Below, one piece after another: positions 46,625-53,968 of a stretch of DNA of 64,000 nt. Position 1 is the first letter of the stretch, and every line of letters starts with the position of its first letter. This stretch comes from Lewinellaceae bacterium (GTDB taxonomy: Bacteria > Bacteroidota > Bacteroidia > Chitinophagales > Saprospiraceae). Below the pieces are notes generated by a model. It saw nothing but the letters and a program-made list of their open reading frames with translations. It made no database searches and had not been told where the DNA came from. The stretch lies in the NCBI GenBank assembly GCA_020636105.1, contig JACJYL010000001.1, forward strand, positions 3,348,001-3,412,000, given 5' to 3'. Made by a program: the position numbers and the translations under genes.

Positions 46625-47068
46625 ATGTTGACGATAAATAGTGATGAACATTATATGGAGCAAGCTATCAAGCAGGCGAAAATAGCTGCCCTCAAAGGCG
46701 AGATCCCTGTGGGCGCCATCGTCGTTTGCCAAAATAAGATAATTGCCCGCGCCCATAACCAAACGGAATTATTAAAAGATGTGACGGCCCATGCGGAAAT
46801 CATCGCCATCACTGCCGCGGCCAATTTCCTGGGCAGCAAATACCTGAATGAGTGTACCCTTTATGTCACGTTGGAACCTTGTGTCATGTGTGCAGGTGCA
46901 GCACAATGGGCCCAGCTGGAAAGAATAGTGTATGGAGCCGCTGATGATAAAAGAGGATTCATGCGGTTCGGGAAAAAAGTGCTGCATCCCAAAACCAAAA
47001 TCGAATACGGCGTGATGGAAGAAGAGTGCAGCCAGCTGTTGAGAACTTTTTTTCAGGAAAAACGATAG
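46625..47068 (+). CDS. tadA: tRNA-specific adenosine deaminase
   Basis: The 147-aa deaminase has the zinc motifs HAE (56-58) and PCVMC (85-89), the proton-shuttle Glu58, and TadA-type flanks (EIPVGAIVVCQNKIIARAHN, DDKRGFMRFG). TadA converts adenosine 34 of tRNA-Arg(ACG) to inosine. Length and motifs are typical; a guanine deaminase is a less likely alternative. It is divergent from guaB with only 49 bp between them, so the promoters must overlap. Confidence 0.9.
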   Translation: MLTINSDEHYMEQAIKQAKIAALKGEIPVGAIVVCQNKIIARAHNQTELLKDVTAHAEIIAITAAANFLGSKYLNECTLYVTLEPCVMCAGAAQWAQLERIVYGAADDKRGFMRFGKKVLHPKTKIEYGVMEEECSQLLRTFFQEKR

Positions 47069-47245
47069 GTTTGGTCTTTATAGTTCAATTTTTTAAAAAC
47101 AGCATCCATGGTACTTTTTTACAGCATAAACGAAATCGATCCTTCAGCCCGCAAAATATTTAAAACCTCCGAATAATATCCTCAATAGAAGGTAAAATAA
47201 ATTTTGACTCTCCTTTGCAGGTTAAGTTTACTTTGACCATTGAGT

Positions 47246-49624
47246 TTAAGATCGCTTCCTTCTCCATTTTTTCACAAGACTAAAAATAGCTAAAAAAAAT
47301 GCGGAAATAAAATCTACCTGAAAACCAATATTGGAATTGTCCAGCAGCATGATAGACAACTGGTCACCGAAAGTATTATCGCTGATGATGTAGGTCCAGG
47401 TGGCTGAGGGGCGTTTCATCCCCATAGCCTCCAGGCTCAACTCAGGGTTTTTCAGGAGTCGGGCCAGATTTTCCTTTATTTCATTTTCCAGAAGAAGTTG
47501 CATGTTTTGAAAATGTTCGTCTGCATTTTGCCTGAATACCCGCAACGGGTTAAAGCCTCCAAAACGCTGCAGATGTATGCCATCCCTGACCTGCATCATG
47601 TAATCGAGGTGGTCGGCCCAGTTTTTATCGTATGCAAACAAAATGAATGCTTTAGCTTTTTGCAGCAGTGCCGTATTTTTAGGATACCGCTCTAAAAATG
47701 GTCGGTATTTTTCGATCATAAAATCTTCCTCCAGCAGCAGCATTTGTCGTTCTTCCTGGAAAATGATACGTTGTTTTTCCAGGAAGGAAGCATATTCAAA
47801 AAGCATCTTTCTCATATCAAAAAAACGCCCTTCGATCACCTTTTGGGTATCGTTGAGAAAGATGCCGATCCCGGGATCAGAAATGGCTTTTTCGATTTGC
47901 AGCTTTTGGTATTTTTTGGGGAGCATTTCCTGAAGGTTAAACCTTACCATCAACTCATCTTCAAAGCTGACAAAAAAACGAGAAACTCCGGGATCACCCT
48001 GCCTGCCTGCACGACCTCTCAATTGGAGGTCGATCCTGGCACTTTCATGTTTGTTGGTACCGATCACGTAGAGCCCGCCCAATTGCTCGACTTCCTTTTT
48101 TTGAATACCGTCACAGCCACCGAGTTTGATGTCTGTACCTCTGCCAGCCATATTGGTGGAAATTGTGATGGCTCCCCTGCGTCCGGCTTCTGCAATGATC
48201 GCTGCTTCTTTTTCATCGTTTTTGGCGTTTAGTACTTTCCCCTCCATACCACTTTCCTGCAGGGCTTTCTCCAGTTCTTCCGATTCTTTGACACTCAACG
48301 TTCCGATCAAAACAGGTTGTCCTTTTTGATGAATGTTTATTATTTCTGTAATCAAAGCACGTCTTTTTGCCAAACGGGAAGTGAATACCCGATCGGGAAA
48401 ATCAACCCGAAGGCATTTTTTATTGGGCGGAATGATCACGGTGGTCAATCCATAAAATTCAGCGAACTCCGCGGCAGATTGACGGGCAGTAGCTGTCATG
48501 CCAGCCGGACGGTCGTATTTACGCAACAGGTGTTGCAGGCTAATGGAATTGAGAATGCTTCCCTCCGAACGGATCTCGACTCCCTCTTTTGCCTCCACTG
48601 CGGTCTGCAATCCATTGCGCCATTTCCTGTCTTTAACGATCCTTCCCGTAAACTCGTCGACCAGATGAATCTCTTCATTTTTGACAATATAATCGACATC
48701 CTTTCGGAGTAATATTCTGGCATGTAACGCCAGGTTTACCGCCGATTGCCATTCAAAATTTACGGCGGCATGAAGATCCGGAAGGCCAAGTCCGGTTTCT
48801 ACTTTTTTTATTCCGGCATCCGTGAGGAATACATTTTGGGCATTATCATCCAGTTCAAAATCTATCTCCGGATTCAACTGGCTCACCAACCCGGCGATCG
48901 CATAATGGTCCAGTCCGGATTCCACCAGGCTGCCTGCCAGCACCAGCGGTGTCCGGGCTTCATCAATCAAAATGGCATCCGCCTCATCGACGATGCAGTA
49001 ATGAAGTGAACGCAATACGATTGCTTGCTTTTCATAAGCGATGAAGTCACGCAGGTAGTCAAACCCGACTTCTTTAGCCGTTGCGTAGGTGACATCACAG
49101 GCATAAGCCTTTTTTCTGTCTTGCGGCGACATTTGTTCGCTGATATAGCCTACCGATAGCCCCAGGAAACTATAAACGGCGCCCATTTCCGTAGCATCTC
49201 TTCTGGCCAGGTAATCGTTAAAGGTGAGTACGTGTACGCCTCTGCCTGTCAGTGCATGGAGCAAAGCCGGAAAGACCGCGGCAAGCGTTTTGCCTTCCCC
49301 GGTTTGCATTTCCACCAACTTTCCTTCATGGAGCGCAATGGCTGCCATCAGTTGTACCTCAAAAGGAACCAAGCCCAATTGCCGGATGCAGGTTTCTTTT
49401 ACCAGGGCGAAAACCTCTGGTAAAAGAAAATCTAAATGCTCCCCTCCTCGCGCGCGCGTCATCAGATCTTTCCCTGATTGCTGTAATTCCCGATCGCTTA
49501 ATGGTTCAATTTTTTGATAAATATCGTTGATTTGAGCTGCCAATTTCTGGTAGTTTGACAAATCATTTTGGAAAAAACCCAGTGAAGGATCTACCGCTTC
49601 CTTTATCTTTTGAAAAAATTTCAT
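47246..49624 (-). CDS. secA2: Accessory SecA-type ATPase (SecA paralog)
   Basis: Start at 49624 (MKFFQKIKEAVDPSLGFFQN). The 792-aa protein is a clear SecA: Walker A EMQTGEGKTLAA (~105-116), GFDYLRDFIA, DEAD-box VDEADAILIDEARTP, the preprotein cross-linking region, VLIGTLSVKESEELE, NMAGRGTDIKLGG, and motif VI RGRAGRQGDPG. Housekeeping SecA in this phylum is ~1,100 aa; this one is much shorter and lacks the Cys-rich zinc-binding tail. Instead it ends with a hydrophobic stretch (FISAFFLAIFSLV) and a basic cap (KKWRRKRS), which could anchor it in the inner membrane. A second export motor for selected substrates is inferred; the symbol denotes a paralog, not proven orthology to actinobacterial SecA2. 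Confidence 0.88.
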   Translation of the reverse strand: MKFFQKIKEAVDPSLGFFQNDLSNYQKLAAQINDIYQKIEPLSDRELQQSGKDLMTRARGGEHLDFLLPEVFALVKETCIRQLGLVPFEVQLMAAIALHEGKLVEMQTGEGKTLAAVFPALLHALTGRGVHVLTFNDYLARRDATEMGAVYSFLGLSVGYISEQMSPQDRKKAYACDVTYATAKEVGFDYLRDFIAYEKQAIVLRSLHYCIVDEADAILIDEARTPLVLAGSLVESGLDHYAIAGLVSQLNPEIDFELDDNAQNVFLTDAGIKKVETGLGLPDLHAAVNFEWQSAVNLALHARILLRKDVDYIVKNEEIHLVDEFTGRIVKDRKWRNGLQTAVEAKEGVEIRSEGSILNSISLQHLLRKYDRPAGMTATARQSAAEFAEFYGLTTVIIPPNKKCLRVDFPDRVFTSRLAKRRALITEIINIHQKGQPVLIGTLSVKESEELEKALQESGMEGKVLNAKNDEKEAAIIAEAGRRGAITISTNMAGRGTDIKLGGCDGIQKKEVEQLGGLYVIGTNKHESARIDLQLRGRAGRQGDPGVSRFFVSFEDELMVRFNLQEMLPKKYQKLQIEKAISDPGIGIFLNDTQKVIEGRFFDMRKMLFEYASFLEKQRIIFQEERQMLLLEEDFMIEKYRPFLERYPKNTALLQKAKAFILFAYDKNWADHLDYMMQVRDGIHLQRFGGFNPLRVFRQNADEHFQNMQLLLENEIKENLARLLKNPELSLEAMGMKRPSATWTYIISDNTFGDQLSIMLLDNSNIGFQVDFISAFFLAIFSLVKKWRRKRS

Positions 49625-49702
49625 TTTATATTGTTTAGCTGAATTCCAAAAGGCATTCCGATCAAAAAGCATCGGATACCTATCATTTCTTGTTGGCAAA
49701 AG

Positions 49703-50092
49703 CTAAGCAATAAATTCTTCCCCTCCTGTTGGCAAACCGTGGCGTTTAGGCATTATCCTGTCAAAGGAAATCGGCAATCTGTTTAAAATAGTACAGTGCT
49801 GGAGTTGAACTTTTACCAATCGGTCATAATGGATGAGCCTGAAAAAATAAGGGAAAAAAAATTTCCTTTCATCAAAATATTGTGATGCGGGAACCTGGGA
49901 AAAAAATTGATGCCGGCAAGTCTTAGTATCTTGAAAAGTAAGTTCTTTGGTCACCCATTCATTATATACCACCACCGGGAGGGAAATCACTACGGGCTCA
50001 ATATAACCATCTACAGGGTTGAAGGACAAAGCGAGGGTGATCACAAAGCCGATCTTTAAAAATAAATTCCGTAATGATTTTTCTGGCCGCAT
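49703..50092 (-). CDS. Small protein with signal peptide, unknown
   Basis: The 129-aa frame lies 78 bp upstream of the accessory secA start on the same strand and begins with a plausible signal peptide (LFLKIGFVITLALSFNPVDG). The mature part is basic and aromatic-rich (KFFFPYFFRLIHYDRLV) and ends LPTGGEEFIA, with no known domain. Its position next to the accessory secA, and the export signal, make it a candidate substrate or helper, but this is inference. It could also be a spurious frame, because no homology is recognised. Confidence 0.55.
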   Translation of the reverse strand: MRPEKSLRNLFLKIGFVITLALSFNPVDGYIEPVVISLPVVVYNEWVTKELTFQDTKTCRHQFFSQVPASQYFDERKFFFPYFFRLIHYDRLVKVQLQHCTILNRLPISFDRIMPKRHGLPTGGEEFIA

Positions 50093-50116
50093 ATTTATTT
50101 CAATAAAAATATTTTT

Positions 50117-50608
50117 CTAATGCACCTCATGATCCAGGGAATTCGCCAGGAACTCTCTCAGTTGTACCATTTGATCCTGGCTCAGGCGCTGGCCAGCCCG
50201 CGCCGTAAGGTAGATAGCGATCACCATTCCAATCAGTATGGGAATCAGCCATAAAATATCTGCCGACAATCCCAGGTTTTTCTGGCTGTAGCCGATGATG
50301 AAAATGATGACGATCGCCGCTCCCAGTAAAAAATAAAAGAAGATGAACATCAACCAAACCGATGGTTTCGGACCACACAATCCTCGCAGGTAGGTTCCTT
50401 CGCCGTCCTCCTCGAAATCGAGACTCAGCTCAGGGGTCCAAAAGTGTTGTTCCTCTTCCGGTAACCTTAAGGTAACATGTTGACCGGTGATGGTTCCTGT
50501 TATGGCCTGTCCTTCGGCGTTTAGGCTTTTGCGAAGGCGATTCAGTGTTTCTTCCACGGAATACGGCAGTTGCTCCGCGTGATGTGGTCTGATTTCGATC
50601 TGGGACAT
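50117..50608 (-). CDS. Two-helix membrane protein, unknown
   Basis: The ATG at 50608 (MSQIEIRPHHAEQLPYSVEE) is preferred; the frame continues upstream into a remnant of a DUF559 gene and is not native there. The 163-aa protein has a soluble N-terminal domain (~85 aa) then two membrane helices (VWLMFIFFYFLLGAAIVIIF and ILWLIPILIGMVIAIYLTA) and a short amphipathic tail. I do not recognise the family. It sits directly downstream, in reading direction, of a repeat array, so its upstream control region may have been replaced by repeat-associated sequence. Confidence 0.75.
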   Translation of the reverse strand: MSQIEIRPHHAEQLPYSVEETLNRLRKSLNAEGQAITGTITGQHVTLRLPEEEQHFWTPELSLDFEEDGEGTYLRGLCGPKPSVWLMFIFFYFLLGAAIVIIFIIGYSQKNLGLSADILWLIPILIGMVIAIYLTARAGQRLSQDQMVQLREFLANSLDHEVH

Positions 50609-50683
50609 TTGTAATTTAGCAGTTTTTGTAATTTCTGCTAAATATACGGTATTCGGCATTTTGGGGCAAGGGTTTGTTTGAAT

Positions 50684-50722
50684 TAATACAACACTCTCCC
50701 CGCGAAACTGGTACTCTTTCAT
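50684..50722 (-). pseudogene. Fragment of a DUF559 nuclease gene
   Basis: Read on the minus strand from 50722, the first 13 codons (MKEYQFRGESVVL) match residues 54-66 of the intact DUF559 protein at 51136-51591 (MKGYQFRRERPVL) at 9 of 13 positions, with matching DNA. The match begins exactly where the repeat array ends and stops after about 40 bp. It looks like the debris of a second DUF559 copy disrupted by, or lost with, array rearrangement. Confidence 0.6.
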
Positions 50723-51050
50723 TTGACGTTCCCGTGGTCAGGCAACTTTGTTGATCCGGCGTGGACCACCCCCAAATTTGACGTTCCCGTGATCAGGCAA
50801 CTTTGTTGAGGACGGGAGGGCCACACCCAAATTTGACGTTCCCGTGATCAGGCAACTTTGTCGAGGACGGGAGGGCCACACCCAAATTTGGGCCTTTCCG
50901 TGATCAGGCAATATTGTTGATCCGGCGTGGACCACCCCCAAATTTGACGTTCCCGTGATCAGGCAACTTTGTCGAAGACGAGAGGGCCACACCCAAATTT
51001 GGGCCTTTCCGTGATCAGGCAATATTATTGATCCGGCGTGGACCACCCCC
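50719..51050. repeat. Tandem array of alternating 55/56-bp repeats (left)
   Basis: Six contiguous units start with AAATTTG at 50774, 50829, 50884, 50940 and 50995, plus a shorter first unit from about 50719. Two unit types occur: A (55 bp, begins AAATTTGACGTTCCCGTGAT, ends GGAGGGCCACACCC) and B (56 bp, begins AAATTTGGGCCTTTCCGTGA, ends GGCGTGGACCACCCCC). The order is hybrid-A-A-B-A-B, so the recent unit of growth is a 111-bp AB pair. There are no unique spacers. The minus strand is open in one frame throughout, which I regard as a by-product of the repeat. Confidence 0.9.
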
Positions 51051-51136
51051 AAATTTGACGGGGTGATTTGTCTGAATTGTTTGGGTTTTTTGTCAAATTT
51101 GACCCCGCAAGCGGGGTGGTTTTTGCTTCGTGGGGT
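51051..51136. repeat. Conserved array-end block (left copy)
   Basis: This ~86-bp block is nearly identical to 51906-51990. It contains an inverted pair of CAAATTTGAC/GTCAAATTTG-type sequences and the perfect palindromic hairpin ACCCCGCAAGCGGGGT (51102-51117) followed by a GGTTTTTG run. Its edge coincides with the DUF559 stop codon (51136-51138). Each array ends in this block, so it looks like a fixed end of the element; a terminator role on the plus strand is possible. Confidence 0.85.
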
Positions 51137-51591
51137 TATTTTTTGTAGCGCATTCGGGGGCCGGGGGGTGGTATTGTGGCATTTTTGTCGATCCAGTTTT
51201 CGATTTTTATTTTTACCTCACTGATGTGGTTAAGTACATCCAGGCTATCGAACCTCAATACGGTGAATCCGGCCGCTTCCAGGTTTTTATCTCTTATCGC
51301 ATCTCTTTGCTGGGCAGCTTCACCATGGTGGGTTATTCCATCCACTTCAATGATTAAGGATAAATCGAAACACATGAAGTCGGCAATGTAGTTTAATACA
51401 GGTCGCTCACGGCGGAATTGGTATCCTTTCATTTGTCTTTTACTCAACAGGTATTTCCACATCCAAGCGGCTGATTTGGTCATGGTTTTTCTGTTTTTAT
51501 TGGCATACCCTTGCAGTCTTTTATTGTAATGATGAAAATTGTTTTTATTCGTTTCTTTCATAATATTTTGACATTTTTTGATCTCTTTCAA
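51136..51591 (-). CDS. DUF559 domain protein (Vsr/restriction-endonuclease fold)
   Basis: The 151-aa protein has a basic N-terminal tail and the DUF559 core: LLSKRQMKGYQFRRERPVLN, IADFMCFDLSLIIEVDGITH (Asp71, Asp76, Glu82, Asp84, His88), QQRDAIRDKNLEAAGFTVLR. This is the PD-(D/E)XK/Vsr-like nuclease fold; DUF559 proteins are often stand-alone and unstudied. The start may be 51591 or Met11 at 51561. The gene is enclosed by repeat arrays on both sides, with the array-end block touching its stop codon. A link between nuclease and repeats, such as cutting at or mobilising them, is inferred from position only. Confidence 0.9.
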   Translation of the reverse strand: MKEIKKCQNIMKETNKNNFHHYNKRLQGYANKNRKTMTKSAAWMWKYLLSKRQMKGYQFRRERPVLNYIADFMCFDLSLIIEVDGITHHGEAAQQRDAIRDKNLEAAGFTVLRFDSLDVLNHISEVKIKIENWIDKNATIPPPGPRMRYKK

Positions 51592-51652
51592 TACTGAGCC
51601 AGCAAGCGAAAGGGAGGCTGACTTGTAATGAGTTTCTGCTTTTCGTACTTAG

Positions 51653-51905
51653 TTAACTTTGCTGATGCGAGAAGGCCACCCCCAAATTTGACGTTCCCGT
51701 GATCAGGTAACTTTGTCGAGGACGGGAGGGCCACACCCAAATTTGGGCCTTTCCGTGGTCAGGTAATATTGTTGATCCGGCGTGGACCACCCCCAAATTT
51801 GACGTTCCCGTGATCAGGTAACTTTGTCGAGGACGGGAGGGCCACACCCAAATTTGGGCCTTCCCGTGGTCAGGCAACTTTGTTGATCCGGCGTGGGCCA
51901 CCCCC
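51653..51905. repeat. Tandem array of alternating 55/56-bp repeats (right)
   Basis: After a truncated unit (about 51653-51683) come four complete units starting at 51684, 51739, 51795 and 51850, with spacings 55, 56, 55, 56: strictly A-B-A-B. Units are the same types as in the left array, with a few consistent differences (CAGGTAAC instead of CAGGCAAC). Almost every unit carries GTGATCAGG or GTGGTCAGG. It lies upstream of the DUF559 gene in its reading direction and downstream of the DUF2851 gene. Confidence 0.9.
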
Positions 51906-51990
51906 AAATTTGACGGGGTGATTTGTCTGAATTGTTTGTTTTTTTGTCAAATTTGACCCCGCAAGCGGGGTGGTTTTTGCTTCGTGGGGT
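51906..51990. repeat. Conserved array-end block (right copy)
   Basis: An 85-bp copy of the left array-end block, differing by only a few bases in a T-run. The hairpin ACCCCGC-AA-GCGGGGT is at 51956-51971. It begins 20 bp past the stop codon of the DUF2851 gene, as the left copy begins at the DUF559 stop. Both copies therefore sit at the same place relative to a minus-strand gene end. Confidence 0.85.
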
Positions 51991-52010
51991 GTTTTTTTTT
52001 GGGGGGCGGC

Positions 52011-53288
52011 TTAAAGGTTTCCGAAAATGGCATTGCCTATGGCGCAGTCGGCGCAGCGTTTTGCGTCGCAATACTTATTTTTTAATTGGAGGAGGGCCTG
52101 GGTTTGGTAAGCTGATTCGGGTTTCATGCCAAGTTCCTGCCATTGACGGATGATTTTGTTTTGCTCTGGCTTGATCTGCTCGAGCAGTTTGAAAGCTTTT
52201 TCTTTGTATTTTTCATCGGCCTTTTGCTTTCCGTAAAGGAAAAGGAGGGGCGCAATTATGTTGATGATAATGAGTTGGATCGCTGGCTTTCCTAGCCCTT
52301 TTCGGCGTTTCATTTCGGTGGGTTTGTCGAAAACATAATGGGATTCCCAGTAGGATGAGGTGTACACCGTGAGGGCATTTTCTATTTCTTCCACTTTGGA
52401 TGCGGCCATTATTTTGCTGAATAAATGCGTCGTCTGGAAGATGAGCATGGCCAACTGGGCAATGCGGATAGAAGGAAAATTGGCCGGTCGCATGCGAAGA
52501 AACTTCCAGGAAGCCGAAGACATGGGAGTGAGATCGTATTTCTCTTTTAAAAAGGAATATTCCTTTTTAAGTTTGTTGGGATAATCTTCCGCAAAGTCAA
52601 ATCCGAGGAAGCCTGCCTGTCCGAATAAAAGGGCCTCGATCTGGAAGAGCTGGCTTCGGTGTTTAGATAAGGTCAGTAACGGCAGATTGCGGGCCAGTTG
52701 CTCAAAAGGCTCGGTATTCACTTTTAGTCCGAACCCATGGGCAAGGCATTGGTAAAAGGTTTCTTCCCAATTGTTTTTATTGGATTCAAGTATGGCCGCA
52801 ATGGTTTCGTACCTGTTTTCCAGGCGTTCTACCATCAGCCTATCCAGCCATAACTTGCGGGTGATTTCTGGTGCCTCATGGAAATGAAACTGACAGGGAA
52901 TCCACTTTTCACTGCTCATGAGTTTTTCGTACATTTTAAACACACGCGGTTTTATGCGTCGTCGGAGTTCCAGGCAGGGAATGCGCTCCCCTGTCGGATG
53001 GAACACGGGACGGTCTTCTTCGTACACCACATGGAGAATCACATTGTCGTAAGCCCTGTTTTTCTGGTGAGAATGCAAGGACCAGTCCGAAGCGTTGATG
53101 TGAATTTCGACATTACCGGCCCACAGGGTATCGCCTATCCTGATGCGTGCGTCCATAAAATCGGGCCCGCCGTCATGATTCAGGATACCTGTCGATATAA
53201 TACTTATGGACTCTCCTTCTGTAGTTTTCATTTCTTTCAGGTCAAAGCGACGCAAGCGCCAGAGGTAATGGAGGAATTCTTCTTTCAT
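52011..53288 (-). CDS. DUF2851 family protein
   Basis: The start at 53288 (MKEEFLHYLWRLRRFDLKEM) matches the usual beginning of the family; the frame could start 14 codons earlier. The 425-aa protein has the conserved NHDGGPDFMDARIRIGDTLW, AGNVEIHINASDWSLHSHQK and NVILHVVYEED blocks, a helical middle, and C-terminal Cys residues (KYCDAKRCADCAIGN) that could bind metal. DUF2851 is widespread in Bacteroidetes and has no known function. No signal peptide is seen. It is divergent from the VOC gene across a region with a strong inverted repeat. Confidence 0.9.
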   Translation of the reverse strand: MKEEFLHYLWRLRRFDLKEMKTTEGESISIISTGILNHDGGPDFMDARIRIGDTLWAGNVEIHINASDWSLHSHQKNRAYDNVILHVVYEEDRPVFHPTGERIPCLELRRRIKPRVFKMYEKLMSSEKWIPCQFHFHEAPEITRKLWLDRLMVERLENRYETIAAILESNKNNWEETFYQCLAHGFGLKVNTEPFEQLARNLPLLTLSKHRSQLFQIEALLFGQAGFLGFDFAEDYPNKLKKEYSFLKEKYDLTPMSSASWKFLRMRPANFPSIRIAQLAMLIFQTTHLFSKIMAASKVEEIENALTVYTSSYWESHYVFDKPTEMKRRKGLGKPAIQLIIINIIAPLLFLYGKQKADEKYKEKAFKLLEQIKPEQNKIIRQWQELGMKPESAYQTQALLQLKNKYCDAKRCADCAIGNAIFGNL

Positions 53289-53399
53289 TTGCAAGGAATT
53301 TTTCAGGTAAAAGTTTTTCGCCCGGGACATAAAATCACTATAAATTTCAGGCTTTTTGTTTCCTGCAAATATGCATTACTCCTGTCCGTTTATCCGGAG

Positions 53400-53443
53400 A
53401 ATAACCGTTTAATGCCGTTTGTAGCCGTTTGTAAACGGTTATT
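53400..53443. promoter_or_regulatory. Inverted repeat with 10-bp-spaced CCGTTT direct repeats (candidate operator)
   Basis: A perfect 12-bp inverted repeat (AATAACCGTTTA at 53400-53411 and its complement at 53432-53443) encloses 20 bp. CCGTTT occurs at 53405, 53415 and 53425, exactly one helical turn apart, with AAACGG closing the series; another CCGTTTA lies at 53386. It is in the divergent region between DUF2851 and VOC genes, 143 bp before the latter. The phased sites suggest binding by a dimeric regulator; no regulator gene is adjacent. A hairpin terminator is less likely because neither gene ends here. Confidence 0.5.
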
Positions 53444-53585
53444 TTGATTATCATACGTTGATATTCAGTGATTTAAACTGGATTTTCATTAATTGTAACA
53501 ACCAGGGCTTAGGTAATTGGGTAGGTTTGTTTTATATTGGGAAAGTTTTGTCAGATAACCAGATTAATCAAAAAAACAAGCAAAT

Positions 53586-53957
53586 ATGAAATTAGGAGCC
53601 TTTTCCATTAGCCTCAGTGTCAAGGACATCAAAGTCTCAAAGCAATTTTATGAAAACCTCGGCTTTTCCGTCTTTGCCGGGGATATAGAGAAGAATTACC
53701 TCATCATGAAAAACAATAATGCCATAATAGGCCTTTTCCAGGGAATGTTTGAACAAAACATATTAACCTTTAATCCGGGATGGGATGAAAGTGCCAATAC
53801 ATTGGAATCATTTGATGATATCAGGGATATTCAGCGACAGCTTAAAAGCAATGACGTCCCATTAATGACCGAAGCGGATGAGCATAATTCCGGGCCCGCA
53901 AGCTTTATGGTAATGGATCCGGATGGCAACACGATCCTTTTTGATCAGCACGTTTAA
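53586..53957 (+). CDS. VOC family protein (glyoxalase/bleomycin-resistance fold)
   Basis: The 123-aa protein shows the two-half VOC pattern: LGAFSISLSVKDIKVSKQFY, NLGFSVFAGD in the first half, and ASFMVMDPDGNTILFDQHV in the second, where DPDGN closes the fold. Such single-domain proteins bind a metal and act on small substrates or antibiotics; no specificity can be assigned. The aldolase gene follows after 11 bp, so the two are likely cotranscribed. Confidence 0.9.
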   Translation: MKLGAFSISLSVKDIKVSKQFYENLGFSVFAGDIEKNYLIMKNNNAIIGLFQGMFEQNILTFNPGWDESANTLESFDDIRDIQRQLKSNDVPLMTEADEHNSGPASFMVMDPDGNTILFDQHV

Positions 53958-53968
53958 CGATTCCCGTT

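Noticed and set aside
50738..51052. A 104-codon minus-strand open frame inside the left array
   Set aside because: It is simply the repeat read in a frame free of stops; the translation repeats with the DNA period and has no start-region or protein features.
50719..51905. The repeat arrays as CRISPR arrays
   Set aside because: Units are contiguous with no unique spacers, alternate between two types, and no cas genes are near.
51653..51907. An 84-codon minus-strand open frame inside the right array
   Set aside because: Same reason: stop-free reading of the repeat unit.
53400..53443. The inverted repeat at 53.4 kb as a transcription terminator
   Set aside because: Both neighbouring genes start, rather than end, on either side, and no strong T-run follows the arm.
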